Source: a virus. From it: DNA of 31,875 nucleotides. The first letter of the stretch is position 1. Each line of letters opens with the position of its first letter. Under the pieces are notes generated by a model. It ran no database searches. It was given only the letters and a program-made list of their open reading frames with translations, and was not told where the DNA came from. Both the position numbers and the translations under genes were made by a program. Of this stretch, positions 23,331 through 30,603 are shown piece by piece. Location: positions 1 to 31,875 of the IMG/VR virus record IMGVR_UViG_3300037245_001097; one strand, written 5' to 3'.

Positions 23331-25030
23331 TAGGTTTGTCTCCTCGTTGTGGCGCAGGTAAACGTATCGACGGCCTCCGCGAATGCCACGATCTCGCGGT
23401 CCGCAATTTCATCTGGTCGGTTCTGCTCCCATTCGTCCATCAGCGTCGGGATTGCGCCATTGGCGCCGCTTGCTCTAATTTTGGCGCGGGAATCTCTAAC
23501 ATGATTTTCCCCCAGCGTCTCGGCATATACGCGGATGAACTCGGTGGCTCCGGATTGTCCTGATTCGCCCTGTATCGCGCCGGCGTATGCGATCAAGGTT
23601 GGCCGAATAAGATCGGCGACGTATTCCGGGAATGTCTTATAGAATGCGTCGAAGGAGTTGCGCTGCTCCGATAACTTCCGAACACGCTTCGTCTCTTTTT
23701 GCGTGATCCGGTTTGCGACATCGTAAATCAGTGGGCGGAATTGAGCGGCGGCGGCCTCGGCCTGTTCGTCTGGCCCCTCGGTCTGCGGGGCTGGCGCGGC
23801 TGGCGGCGGCGCAGGAAGCTCTTTTGGCGCGCCCGCAACCGCCCAAGTTGAAGGGATGTGGTAGTCGTCGCCGCCCTGCTCTTTGGGGATCGGGTTCATA
23901 TTTTCGAGGCGGCGGACATCGTTTGGCTTTAGCACGCCGATTTCGCTCCCGATTTTATAGGCGCCCCATCGCTCGGTCGGATTGCCTCGGAGTAGCGCAT
24001 CGACGAGATGCTCGAAAAAGAATTTCTTGCGATCTTTGGCGTTAAGAAGCTGGGTATTTAGCGCCTGCTCGATCCTTACGAACCAGGGGAATAGCGTATA
24101 GACTACGAATTCGAGAGATTGCTCAATAATGTTCGTGTAGGTCGCGTGTTCAAGATCACCCGCAAGGTGCGGCGGGATACGATACATGCCGTAGATATCC
24201 TCATCCTGGAATTTCCGCGTTTCGAGGAATTGGGCGTCTTCCGGTGGAATACTAATCGGATTGAATTTCATGCCCTCTTGCAGTACCGCGACCCTATGCG
24301 CGTTGCTTAGGCCGGAATACGCGTCGTTCCAATCGCCCCGCAGGCGTTGTAAAGCCTCCGGGCTGAGGCTTTTGGGATGCTCAAGCACGCCGCCGGGCGT
24401 CGCGTCGTTGGAAAACAGGCGCGCCCCGAATTGCTGCGTCGCCTTGGCGAGCCCGAGCGATTCGCGGTTGTATCCGATAGGAGATAGGCCGGTAACACCA
24501 TTGTAGCTGAGGCCGGGGGTGTGAATCACTTGACCGCGGTGTAGAAAGATCGTTTCGCCGGTAGCAGGCCGGTATTCATAAGCGAGCGGGCCTTTGCCGT
24601 TGTCAGTCCTGAATGGCGTTACTCGATTTGGGAGCAACGGCCATAGCGCCTTGACTATGCCCATTCCGTTCATCTGCTTTTCTGCGTAGTGGTCGCCCCA
24701 TAGCCCGAGATGTATGATTTGGCCCTCGCGGTACTGCATCGAGGACATCTCGGGATTCGGCTGCGTGTGCATGAGGTCATAATAGGGATGGTTGGTGGCC
24801 CTGCTACGCGCGTCGCCATCGCGTTCGTATAGAATAAGCGGTAGAGACGCGATGGATTCGGCGAGGATCTTGATACATTTCCAGATTGCGGGGATTTCGA
24901 GGGCGTTGGCTTCATTTATCGCTAGGCCGGTTGCAGTCGCGCCGACGATGCCCCCATACCAAATATCGTGGCCGGGGGAATGTGCCTGGGGGCGCGTGTC
25001 GGCTTCCATCCTGCGCGTGAGAAGTCCCAT
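23330..25030 (-). CDS. Portal protein, HK97 family
   Basis: The 566-residue protein shows the HK97 portal layout. The early motif with IWKCIKILAESIASLPL leads to the clip and stem region, a long central part with GLSPIGYNR, and QFGARLFSNDATPGGVLEHP. Then come YRIPPHLAG and IEQSLEFVVYTLFPW. Residues about 1-410 cover the standard core. The last 150 residues are an extension with a Pro/Ala-rich linker and then helices, of unknown role. Portals form the dodecameric vertex through which DNA enters. The gene starts one base after the preceding stop and follows the small membrane protein. Confidence 0.92.
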   Translation of the reverse strand: MGLLTRRMEADTRPQAHSPGHDIWYGGIVGATATGLAINEANALEIPAIWKCIKILAESIASLPLILYERDGDARSRATNHPYYDLMHTQPNPEMSSMQYREGQIIHLGLWGDHYAEKQMNGMGIVKALWPLLPNRVTPFRTDNGKGPLAYEYRPATGETIFLHRGQVIHTPGLSYNGVTGLSPIGYNRESLGLAKATQQFGARLFSNDATPGGVLEHPKSLSPEALQRLRGDWNDAYSGLSNAHRVAVLQEGMKFNPISIPPEDAQFLETRKFQDEDIYGMYRIPPHLAGDLEHATYTNIIEQSLEFVVYTLFPWFVRIEQALNTQLLNAKDRKKFFFEHLVDALLRGNPTERWGAYKIGSEIGVLKPNDVRRLENMNPIPKEQGGDDYHIPSTWAVAGAPKELPAPPPAAPAPQTEGPDEQAEAAAAQFRPLIYDVANRITQKETKRVRKLSEQRNSFDAFYKTFPEYVADLIRPTLIAYAGAIQGESGQSGATEFIRVYAETLGENHVRDSRAKIRASGANGAIPTLMDEWEQNRPDEIADREIVAFAEAVDTFTCATTRRQT

Positions 25031-25303
25031 TTATTTCGGCCCCTGCTTTCGTTTGTGCCGGAGGATCTCTCCGAGGAACTCGCTGGCGACGCCGTAGACG
25101 ATGATGGTTGCGCCTGTGATGGTCAGAGATATCCGGGGGCTGTACATCCATAGCCCGCGTCCGAGCAGAGCGAAACCGACAACAAGCGCTATATCCGATG
25201 AGGTAGGCGGCTTGAGCGTCCGGAATGCCGCCGCAGTAGTCTTGCCGATGGCAACGAAGCCCGCCTTGATAGGTCGGAACGCCCATGAAATAAGGGGTTT
25301 CAA
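25031..25303 (-). CDS. Small two-span membrane protein with tape-measure-like N-terminus
   Basis: This 90-residue protein uses a TTG start at 25303, with GGGAG eight bases upstream. Two hydrophobic spans (about 37-53 and 59-76) end in a basic tail (RHKRKQGPK). Residues 9-31 match tape-measure residues 37-59 at 15 of 23 positions, ungapped, with DNA identity of about 50 of 69 bases. It is therefore a recent relative, with only the basic amphipathic segment retained. It lies after a strong terminator and directly before the portal, so it leads the portal-capsid operon. A role in membrane docking of the DNA-ejection machinery is inference. Confidence 0.7.
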   Translation of the reverse strand: MKPLISWAFRPIKAGFVAIGKTTAAAFRTLKPPTSSDIALVVGFALLGRGLWMYSPRISLTITGATIIVYGVASEFLGEILRHKRKQGPK

Positions 25304-25322
25304 GAATTCGGCTCCCTTGTAT

Positions 25323-25370
25323 AAAAAAAAGAACCCGCTCCGGAGATGGTTAGTCTCCGAATCGGGCTCT
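25323..25370 (-). terminator. Strong Rho-independent terminator inside the late operon
   Basis: On the minus strand a 17-base-pair-long stem (8 pairs, one A-G mismatch, 8 pairs; arms within 25330-25370) with a 7-base loop CTAACCA is followed by eight T (complement of 25323-25330). It ends the Com-like gene's transcript and lies only 20 bases upstream of the next gene start, in the path of any rightward-origin late transcript. Confidence 0.92.
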
Positions 25371-25414
25371 AGGGCCTCTCATTAGAATCGATGGGTCGGG
25401 CTCTCTGGCCTCTT
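25362..25414. repeat. Direct repeat near the terminator
   Basis: A 19-base segment beginning TCGGGCTCT and ending GGCCTCT occurs at 25362-25380 and again at 25396-25414, with few mismatches. The spacing is 34 bases. The first copy includes one arm of the terminator, so the second may be a remnant of a duplicated terminator. Confidence 0.65.
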
Positions 25415-25421
25415 TATGTCA

Positions 25422-25544
25422 TTATTTGCTGCGGTCTACATGAATAATTGCCTTGCATCTGGGACATGGGCGAGCGACACCCTTTGCGTTTTCGTCTTTC
25501 CAGCCGAGCTTTTTCCCGCAACTAGGACAGATCCAATCTTTCAT
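25422..25544 (-). CDS. Com-like zinc-ribbon protein, 40 residues
   Basis: The 40-residue protein has CPSC (Cys6, Cys9) followed by KKLGW, and CPRCK (Cys27, Cys30) followed by AIIHV. The spacing and the CPRCK element match the Mu Com family of zinc ribbons, which bind mRNA and activate translation of the mom DNA-modification gene. No mom-like gene is visible nearby. The start at 25544 has no Shine-Dalgarno site, and the -10 box ends 9 bases upstream, so the transcript is nearly leaderless. The gene is flanked by its own promoter and a strong terminator, making a single-gene unit within the operon. The target of the regulation is unknown. Confidence 0.75.
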   Translation of the reverse strand: MKDWICPSCGKKLGWKDENAKGVARPCPRCKAIIHVDRSK

Positions 25545-25553
25545 CACGCTATC

Positions 25554-25582
25554 ATCTTATCATCTATCTTGCGCTTTGTCAA
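25554..25582 (-). promoter_or_regulatory. Promoter with extended -10 for the Com-like gene
   Basis: TTGACA (25577-25582), a 17-base spacer and TAAGAT (25554-25559) preceded by TGA, an extended -10 TGn element. The predicted first base is about three bases from the ATG at 25544. The arrangement mirrors the leaderless promoter of the plus-strand cargo gene. Confidence 0.8.
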
Positions 25583-25609
25583 ATCGGGCCTCAAGATGTT
25601 GGGGGTCTA

Positions 25610-25837
25610 TTAATATACCGGCACCCGTGTATAGTTATGATCGGTGAGCGCTTCCTGGTCTTTCTTGGTCGGTAGGGCGAGTGCTGTGGGGGCTTCTGTT
25701 GGCCGGAGCCTCCACCATTGGCCTGGAGCGTGGCCGGCCGGGCCTCCGAACCAACTGTCTACGGGCAGGCAATCCTCGCACCAGCCGGGCGTTCGGCATG
25801 TGTTCGTGCATCCGGGTGAGCAGCATGGGTATTTCAT
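25610..25837 (-). CDS. Small Cys-rich protein of unknown function
   Basis: The start at 25837 has GAGGAG five bases upstream and gives 75 residues; an earlier ATG at 25870 would overlap the previous gene and has no such site. The N-terminal third has clustered cysteines in the order CC, C, C and CEDC, a likely zinc-binding module. The rest is Gly/Pro/Trp-rich (WFGGPAGHAPGQWW). The family was not recognised. It belongs to the series of small metal-binding proteins between the terminase and the portal. Confidence 0.6.
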   Translation of the reverse strand: MKYPCCSPGCTNTCRTPGWCEDCLPVDSWFGGPAGHAPGQWWRLRPTEAPTALALPTKKDQEALTDHNYTRVPVY

Positions 25838-25848
25838 GGCTTCTCCTC

Positions 25849-26256
25849 TCATCTTATCGGCAGCCTGCAATGCCCGCAGGTGTCGACGTCATTCGTTCGG
25901 ACGTTCACTGGATCGCTACAATGGCATCGGGGATATTCATTTCCCCCCTTGCTTTCCGGCCGGACAATTCCACGAAGGTCGGCTCCCTCGTCTAGGATGA
26001 CAACGCGCTCGACATCGACGTCGAGCGTAGCGGCGAGGTTTTTGCACATGTGCTTATACGCTTCGGGTGTTATCCGCCCCGGAAACGTGAAAACAATCGT
26101 GTCACCCGGATGCAGCTCGGAGATTCTACAGAGAGGGATCGACGCATCAGCCTCGCGGAACCGTTCGATCAGCCACATAGTATCTTCGCGAGAGACGGGA
26201 TATTTGTCAAGTATAACCTGTATCTCTTTCAACCGCTTCTCGTGCTCAGGTTTCAT
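25849..26256 (-). CDS. Small phage protein with beta core and C-terminal zinc ribbon
   Basis: The 135-residue protein starts with a helix (MKPEHEKRLKEIQVILDKY) and then a strand set: LHPGDTIVFTFPG, ITPEAYKHM and VERVVILDEGADL. This core resembles small, widespread phage proteins of unknown function. The C-terminus adds a CHC ... CGHC zinc ribbon. Its first 17 bases of sequence at the start codon are also found at the start of the gene at 26868-27053. GAGGGAGG lies before the start, and the gene overlaps its upstream neighbour. Confidence 0.6.
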   Translation of the reverse strand: MKPEHEKRLKEIQVILDKYPVSREDTMWLIERFREADASIPLCRISELHPGDTIVFTFPGRITPEAYKHMCKNLAATLDVDVERVVILDEGADLRGIVRPESKGGNEYPRCHCSDPVNVRTNDVDTCGHCRLPIR

Positions 26257-26881
26257 AATGCCCTCCCTCGTGAGTAAGTTGCTGCTCTATCTCTTCCATT
26301 TCTTTCTCCGCCTTGCGTAGCCGACTAATCAGCCAGGGGATGTCGCTACAGATCAACGACCACGGGATATTGCTCGACGGCGTACATTTCGATACATGCT
26401 CCTCAATCATTTGTACCCGTTCTTCCCCGTCGCACTCGGTGCCCCCGGATTCCGCTTCCCCGCTCCTTGGGTTCAGGCCGTCCGGCATATATTCGTGGGT
26501 TTCGGGGTCGGTGAATTCCTTGTAGCATGACGGGCAGAGTGTCGGCCACTCGATATGCGGCGAGGGCAAATCGCCATGTTCCGGATCTTGATTTATAAAA
26601 TACGGGGGAGCGGGTATTGACTGGCGGATGCTATAAAACAATTCTTGGAACTTCACGATCCACGCAACCTTCATGCGCCCGCGCAGATGTACCACCCCGC
26701 AATGGCCGCACGCCAGATGCGGGCTGCGATAGGGATTGGCTGGCCTTCCCGTAAGGAAATCGTTCTCGGCGAGAATACGGGAGGATATAGCGTCGGCCTT
26801 GGCCTTTATCTCGGCAGCCTCCCATGCGCCTGCTTTTCCGTCTCCCCATAGCTTGCTCCATATTGATCTAATCCAGTTCAT
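26246..26881 (-). CDS. Cys-rich protein of unknown function
   Basis: The 211-residue protein has two CxxC pairs, CGHCG near 58-62 and CPSC near 115-118, together making a possible split zinc site. A helical, charged C-terminus (SRLRKAEKEMEEIEQQL) follows. The N-terminus is a short amphipathic helix (NWIRSIWSKLW). It overlaps its neighbours on both sides (14 and 11 bases) and has an AAAGGGG site. No family was recognised; the pairing suggests nucleic-acid or partner binding. Confidence 0.55.
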   Translation of the reverse strand: MNWIRSIWSKLWGDGKAGAWEAAEIKAKADAISSRILAENDFLTGRPANPYRSPHLACGHCGVVHLRGRMKVAWIVKFQELFYSIRQSIPAPPYFINQDPEHGDLPSPHIEWPTLCPSCYKEFTDPETHEYMPDGLNPRSGEAESGGTECDGEERVQMIEEHVSKCTPSSNIPWSLICSDIPWLISRLRKAEKEMEEIEQQLTHEGGHYET

Positions 26882-27053
26882 GACTTTCCCCTTTCTCGGT
26901 CCACATTGGGCATTCCCCCGGCCTCATTAATAGGAGGTCTTCGTAAGGATAAATACCGCATTCCACTATGGGCATCCCAAGCCATTCGCCGCGCGTTACC
27001 CCATGGCCGCATTCGTCGCAATCGGCGTTAAGGATTTCGTGCTCAGGTTTCAT
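26868..27053 (-). CDS. Small Cys-rich protein
   Basis: The start at 27053, behind GAGGGGAGG, gives 61 residues; a longer frame starting at 27101 has no site. The protein has CDECGH, then a second Cys pair (VECG ... ECP), so it could hold one metal ion. The opening MKPEHE is shared with the protein at 25849-26256, including the DNA around the start. Function unknown. Confidence 0.6.
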   Translation of the reverse strand: MKPEHEILNADCDECGHGVTRGEWLGMPIVECGIYPYEDLLLMRPGECPMWTEKGESHELD

Positions 27054-27342
27054 CGTCAGCCTCCCCTCTTCGGATTGCCTCGCGCGCGGATAGGGCCGCA
27101 TTCTCTGCTGCGGTCTCGGCTGCCTCTGCTACTTCCGAGGCTTTCTCCATCTCTGCCATCGCTCTACCCTTGGCCCTTTCGGCTTCGGCTTCCGCAGGGG
27201 CGCATTTTCTGCGGCATTCGGCTTCCGCGAACGCCTCGGTTCTCTTATATTCGGCCCTCGCTATCTGCGCGTCATATTCAATATTCGCCAAGGCTATGGC
27301 CGTGTTGTACTTGACGTTCCCTTTCCTCTCGTCTGTATTCAT
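27043..27342 (-). CDS. Ala/Glu-rich coiled-coil protein after terminase
   Basis: This 99-residue product is mostly Ala, Glu, Arg and Lys, with no Pro beyond the CAP at its middle, so a long helix or coiled coil is likely. It starts behind AAAGGGGAAG, 15 bases after the terminase stop. The heptad-like sequence has no marks of a small terminase (no helix-turn-helix), and it lies downstream rather than upstream of terL. It might still be a packaging or scaffold partner, which is inference. Low-complexity composition makes homology uncertain. Confidence 0.5.
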   Translation of the reverse strand: MNTDERKGNVKYNTAIALANIEYDAQIARAEYKRTEAFAEAECRRKCAPAEAEAERAKGRAMAEMEKASEVAEAAETAAENAALSAREAIRRGEADDET

Positions 27343-27357
27343 GCTCTTCCCCTTTCA

Positions 27358-29181
27358 TTATCCCAAGACCGTCAGCCCCTGGGATTCGTAGATGCTCGGG
27401 CCTTCCTGTTCGGCCATTGCACGGGCAAGGGCCATGATCGCGGCGACTATACCGTCGATCTTGTTCTCGTCTCGCTCTTTGGATGGGTAGAAAAACTTGG
27501 TCTTTGAGGATTTGAGAATCACGTTCGCGGCCTGCCATGCGAGGGCTGGGTCGCCGTCGTGGAGCAGATTGCCGGACGTGTAGAGCGCTTCGAATTCTTT
27601 CATCGGCTCGGATATATGGGCGGGCGCCTGATTGATCTCGACGCATGGGAACCCGACTATCTCTCGGATTTGCTGCATTAGCATTTCGGCCTCGCGCGGA
27701 TCGTAGGCGAGTTCCTGAATGCGCAGGGCTTTGCGGACTTCCTGCTCGGCGATCTCGGGGTATTCAGGATCAAATGTTGATTCGCATCCGCCCTTTTCTT
27801 TTTCGCAGAGCCAGCCGAGATCGTGCATAGGCGCGAATACGGCCAGTTGACCGCATTCGGGGCATTTGCGAGCGGCGTCCCTATCCCATTCCATAAGGTC
27901 GTCCATGAGGTACCGGTAATCGGTGCGCGCGCCGGGCGTGGATATGAGATGTCCTTCTGCGAGCCAGCGCCGATAGTGATCGTTTTGCGGAAGCTGGATA
28001 GTCTCTTCGGGCAAGTAATATTTGCCGAATATATAGAATGCGTCTTCGCGCCGGAATAGGAACATCATGGCCGTAAGATCGATCTTGGATGCGAGGTCAA
28101 CGCCGATCCAGCATGGTTCGCCCGCGAAATCGCTCATACGGATATCGCGCTTGTTCTTTTTCCATGTGACCATATTGATCCAGGCCGATCCGGCGGCGGC
28201 CCAGATATTGAGGTGCTTGCATTTCAGAATGTTTTGCTGGCTGGCGATTGCGATGGCCTCTTTGCGCGCCGCTTCGAGAAAGTCCTCTTTGACGCTGATG
28301 CCGTAGTTGGGATTAGCCTTCTTCCATGTAGCCTGCTGCGTCCAGTCGTCGCCGTCGTCGATGGTATATATGATTGCGAACAGCTCGTCGTTTTCCATTA
28401 CGCCGGATAGGATTTTTATAGCCTCATCACGCTTGGCGTAGCAGGGCCCTGACGTGTCGATTCCGGCGGTGGTGATGATAATCCGCATGGGTTGGCGGCG
28501 GTTCCCCATGCCGGTCTTCATGGTGTCATACAGGGCTGATGTTTTGTGTTCGTGGTATTCGTCGACGATGGAACAGCTTGCTTTTGCTCCGTCGCCGGGG
28601 TTGCCGATGATGGGCTCGAATTTGCTTGCGTCTTCGAGACACGCGAGGTTTTTGGCGCCGACATAAATACCGAAATGTGTGCGGAATAGCGAATTATTTT
28701 TGACCATGAGGCGCGCAGGCCCGAACACTTCCCACGCCTGCTTTTCAGTCGAGGCGCCCGAATAGACTTCTGCGCCGGGCTCGCCGTCGGCCCACGCCAT
28801 GTAATGGCCGCTAATTGCGGCCATTGTCGATTTGGTATTTACGCGGGGCACCTCTAAATAAAGCTCGCGGAATCGGCGTAGCCCGTCGGCCTTGCGAAGC
28901 CATCCCCATCCGCAGGAATATAAGAATATTTGCCACGGCTCGAGCTTGATCTTCGTCCCCGACCATTCGCCTTTAACATGCACCATGTTTTCGGCGAACC
29001 GGCACATCTTGGCGGCGGCATCCTTGTCGAAGCGGTAGGGGTAGTCCGCGGCCTTAGATGCCTCGAGATCGTCGAGGTGGCGCTGGCACGCCTGACGCAC
29101 GTAGAGACATGCGTCGGTTTTGCCGGATATGACTGACCGGGCGTATCTGTTGGCGCGCGCTGCGTAGCTAGGAGCGGTCAT
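27358..29181 (-). CDS. terL: Large terminase subunit with an inserted zinc ribbon
   Basis: The 607-residue protein is a Terminase_1 (HK97-type) motor. A Walker-A-like EVPRVNTKST lies at 110-119 and a Walker B SIVDEYH at 204-210 (Asp207, Glu208), with a coupling-type motif IIITTAG at 234-240. The nuclease has Asp362 in GVDLAS, Asp494 in AYDPREAE and Asp576 in KIDGIVA. Between nuclease strands at 440-466 sits CPEC ... C ... C, a zinc ribbon insert that most family members lack. The start at 29181 is preceded by AAGGA at a long distance. The first codons recur upstream of the next gene (29537-29553). No small terminase is recognisable. Confidence 0.93.
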   Translation of the reverse strand: MTAPSYAARANRYARSVISGKTDACLYVRQACQRHLDDLEASKAADYPYRFDKDAAAKMCRFAENMVHVKGEWSGTKIKLEPWQIFLYSCGWGWLRKADGLRRFRELYLEVPRVNTKSTMAAISGHYMAWADGEPGAEVYSGASTEKQAWEVFGPARLMVKNNSLFRTHFGIYVGAKNLACLEDASKFEPIIGNPGDGAKASCSIVDEYHEHKTSALYDTMKTGMGNRRQPMRIIITTAGIDTSGPCYAKRDEAIKILSGVMENDELFAIIYTIDDGDDWTQQATWKKANPNYGISVKEDFLEAARKEAIAIASQQNILKCKHLNIWAAAGSAWINMVTWKKNKRDIRMSDFAGEPCWIGVDLASKIDLTAMMFLFRREDAFYIFGKYYLPEETIQLPQNDHYRRWLAEGHLISTPGARTDYRYLMDDLMEWDRDAARKCPECGQLAVFAPMHDLGWLCEKEKGGCESTFDPEYPEIAEQEVRKALRIQELAYDPREAEMLMQQIREIVGFPCVEINQAPAHISEPMKEFEALYTSGNLLHDGDPALAWQAANVILKSSKTKFFYPSKERDENKIDGIVAAIMALARAMAEQEGPSIYESQGLTVLG

Positions 29182-29574
29182 TTCTTTTCGAAGTCCTTAC
29201 AGTTGACGGGTTATTGGGCATTCGGTCGTTCCGAATCACAAAAGTTCGTGCAGTTGGCAAACATTAATGACCATGCCATCCTCGTACCAATCTTCGCCCC
29301 GGCCTTGGCAGTACGCTTTATCTTCGGAGTGCGGGCGGAGCACGAGGTCCATCCCTGGTAGCGGCAATGTGCCTCCGTCAATAATAACCAGAATTGAGAA
29401 GGCGAGGCCGTCACATCTTTCTTTGGCGGATAACTCTTGCGGTAAACTCCAATATTCTGCCGCCCCTCTTATTTGGTTCATAAACTCAGCCCTTACCTGC
29501 TCGACCGTTTTAGCCTCTGGCATGATTCGCCCTCCTTTGGCGCGCGCTGCGTATGATTGTTTATTGGGCATTCG
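29150..29574. repeat. Split direct repeat flanking a small gene before terL
   Basis: A 17-base sequence (TTGGCGCGCGCTGCGTA) is present at 29150-29166 and 29537-29553. A 14-base sequence (TTATTGGGCATTCG) is present at 29211-29224 and 29561-29574, in the same order. The gap between the two is 44 bases in the left copy and 7 in the right. The left copy covers the terL start. The right copy reads SYAARA in another frame, the start of TerL. The 95-residue gene lies between. Confidence 0.9.
29236..29523 (-). CDS. Small protein inserted next to terL, unknown function
   Basis: The start at 29523 has GGAGG eight bases upstream and gives 95 residues; a longer frame from 29571 reads through the duplicated terL start and is rejected. 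The sequence begins with a helix (AKTVEQVRAEFMNQIRGAAEYW). Then comes a CDGLAFSILVIIDGG strand-turn and PGMDLVLRPHSEDKAYC. The last motif suggests a small alpha/beta fold as in other phage accessory proteins. The flanking repeats mark it as a likely insertion. Function unknown. Confidence 0.6.
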   Translation of the reverse strand: MPEAKTVEQVRAEFMNQIRGAAEYWSLPQELSAKERCDGLAFSILVIIDGGTLPLPGMDLVLRPHSEDKAYCQGRGEDWYEDGMVINVCQLHELL

Positions 29575-30190
29575 CTGGCTTCTGCCTGTGGGCCTTTTCG
29601 ATTGCCCGGATCATCGGCTCGTTATATCTGCACGTTGGGCAGTTTGAATCGGGGCAGCTACGGTGTCTGCTGACAAGGTCGATTTCCTCAAGGTATCTTT
29701 CGTATGCGGCGGCCTGCTCGATGGCGTCGTGGATAGGGCCGAGGAGCGCGTCGCTCACGCGGGGGTCTACAAGGTTATAGGCGTGGTTGCAGTCGTCGCA
29801 GATGGCGATCTCTTGGCCAGCCATGTTGAAGTGATTGAGATTGGCGCGGTGGTCGGCGTCTTCGGCCTGGTAGTCGGTTCCACATTTGAGGCATCTGTCG
29901 TGTGGGTCATCCCTGGGCTCGCGTTCGTCGGCTTGTTCCACTGTTCCGTCCGCTGTGATTATGACGCCCTCCATACCTTTGCCTTTGCCCGGTATCATTT
30001 TACCGATTGCAGCCAGTATACGCTTGACGGTTCCCTTTTTCGCGGCGAAGTATTCGCAGTCGACTCCGATTTTGCGGACTAAGCCAATAATGAGGCCGCA
30101 GCCTTCGTGGCCAGTCCAAGGAGAAATATAATGCAAACATTCCGTGCAGCTTGCGACCTCCATCGGGAACTCATTCCATATGTCGCTCAT
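29561..30190 (-). CDS. Multi-zinc-finger protein upstream of terL
   Basis: The 209-residue protein has several Cys pairs: CTEC near 15-18, a CLKC near 99, CDDC with His nearby, and the cluster CPDSNCPTC near 185. A basic middle part (KKGTVKRILAAIGKM) separates the first from the rest. Several zinc sites without catalytic motifs suggest a nucleic-acid or protein adaptor. Its position would suit a terminase partner, but there is no helix-turn-helix signature. The start overlaps the previous stop as ATGA. Its last codons sit in one of the repeats described at 29150-29574. Confidence 0.55.
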   Translation of the reverse strand: MSDIWNEFPMEVASCTECLHYISPWTGHEGCGLIIGLVRKIGVDCEYFAAKKGTVKRILAAIGKMIPGKGKGMEGVIITADGTVEQADEREPRDDPHDRCLKCGTDYQAEDADHRANLNHFNMAGQEIAICDDCNHAYNLVDPRVSDALLGPIHDAIEQAAAYERYLEEIDLVSRHRSCPDSNCPTCRYNEPMIRAIEKAHRQKPANAQ

Positions 30191-30603
30191 GAGTCACTCT
30201 CCTTTTGCCGGTAGAAGCGGTCGGCACGCGCTCGCCGATCCTCAGCCGACGTCTCCATCATCATACTGTCTACGGCCCTATTGCCGGCCTCGCACGCCCC
30301 TTTAAGAATATCATTGTCCGTCACGGGCTTTGCCTTGGGCTTGCGCGACCTCTTGAGCTTGACGACGTGGAGCACGCCGGGGCCACGCTGCTTTTTGATA
30401 AGCCGGAACACGCCTTCAGGGCCATCCTCGTAGGGGGTGACGCATACGCTCGTTACGACGCGCTCGAGCCTATCGAGACCCCCCTCGTCGATCTCAATGC
30501 TACATCCTTGGGTTTGAATGACGATTCGGCCTAGCGATATTCCTACTACTCGCGGGGAGTTCCCCCAGTGGAAATAGCGTTTCAAGCGGTCAAATAGTCT
30601 CAT
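30187..30603 (-). CDS. Small basic protein of unknown function
   Basis: This 138-residue protein is rich in Arg and Lys, with two strand segments (VVGISLGRIVIQTQG, VFRLIKKQRGPG) and a C-terminal helix with Arg/Asp pairs. Its start overlaps the zinc-finger gene upstream (ATGA), and its stop overlaps the next start (ATGA), so the three are translated as a chain. The fold appears small and alpha/beta. No family was recognised. Confidence 0.55.
   Translation of the reverse strand: MRLFDRLKRYFHWGNSPRVVGISLGRIVIQTQGCSIEIDEGGLDRLERVVTSVCVTPYEDGPEGVFRLIKKQRGPGVLHVVKLKRSRKPKAKPVTDNDILKGACEAGNRAVDSMMMETSAEDRRARADRFYRQKESDS

Larger units (their letters stand above)
26240..27053. repeat. 17-bp repeat at two start codons
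   Basis: The same 17 bases (plus strand TCGTGCTCAGGTTTCAT) occur at 26240-26256 and 27037-27053, each ending on the start codon of a gene beginning MKPEHE. The shared part covers the first codons only, so it may be a duplicated translation start or a small regulatory site. Confidence 0.7.

Noticed and set aside
27043-27342. Small terminase candidate
   Set aside because: It is a low-complexity helix without a DNA-binding signature and lies downstream of terL; only a weak possibility.
29236-29571. Longer start for the small gene before terL
   Set aside because: The first codons come from the duplicated terL start, and a strong ribosome-binding site points to the ATG at 29523.
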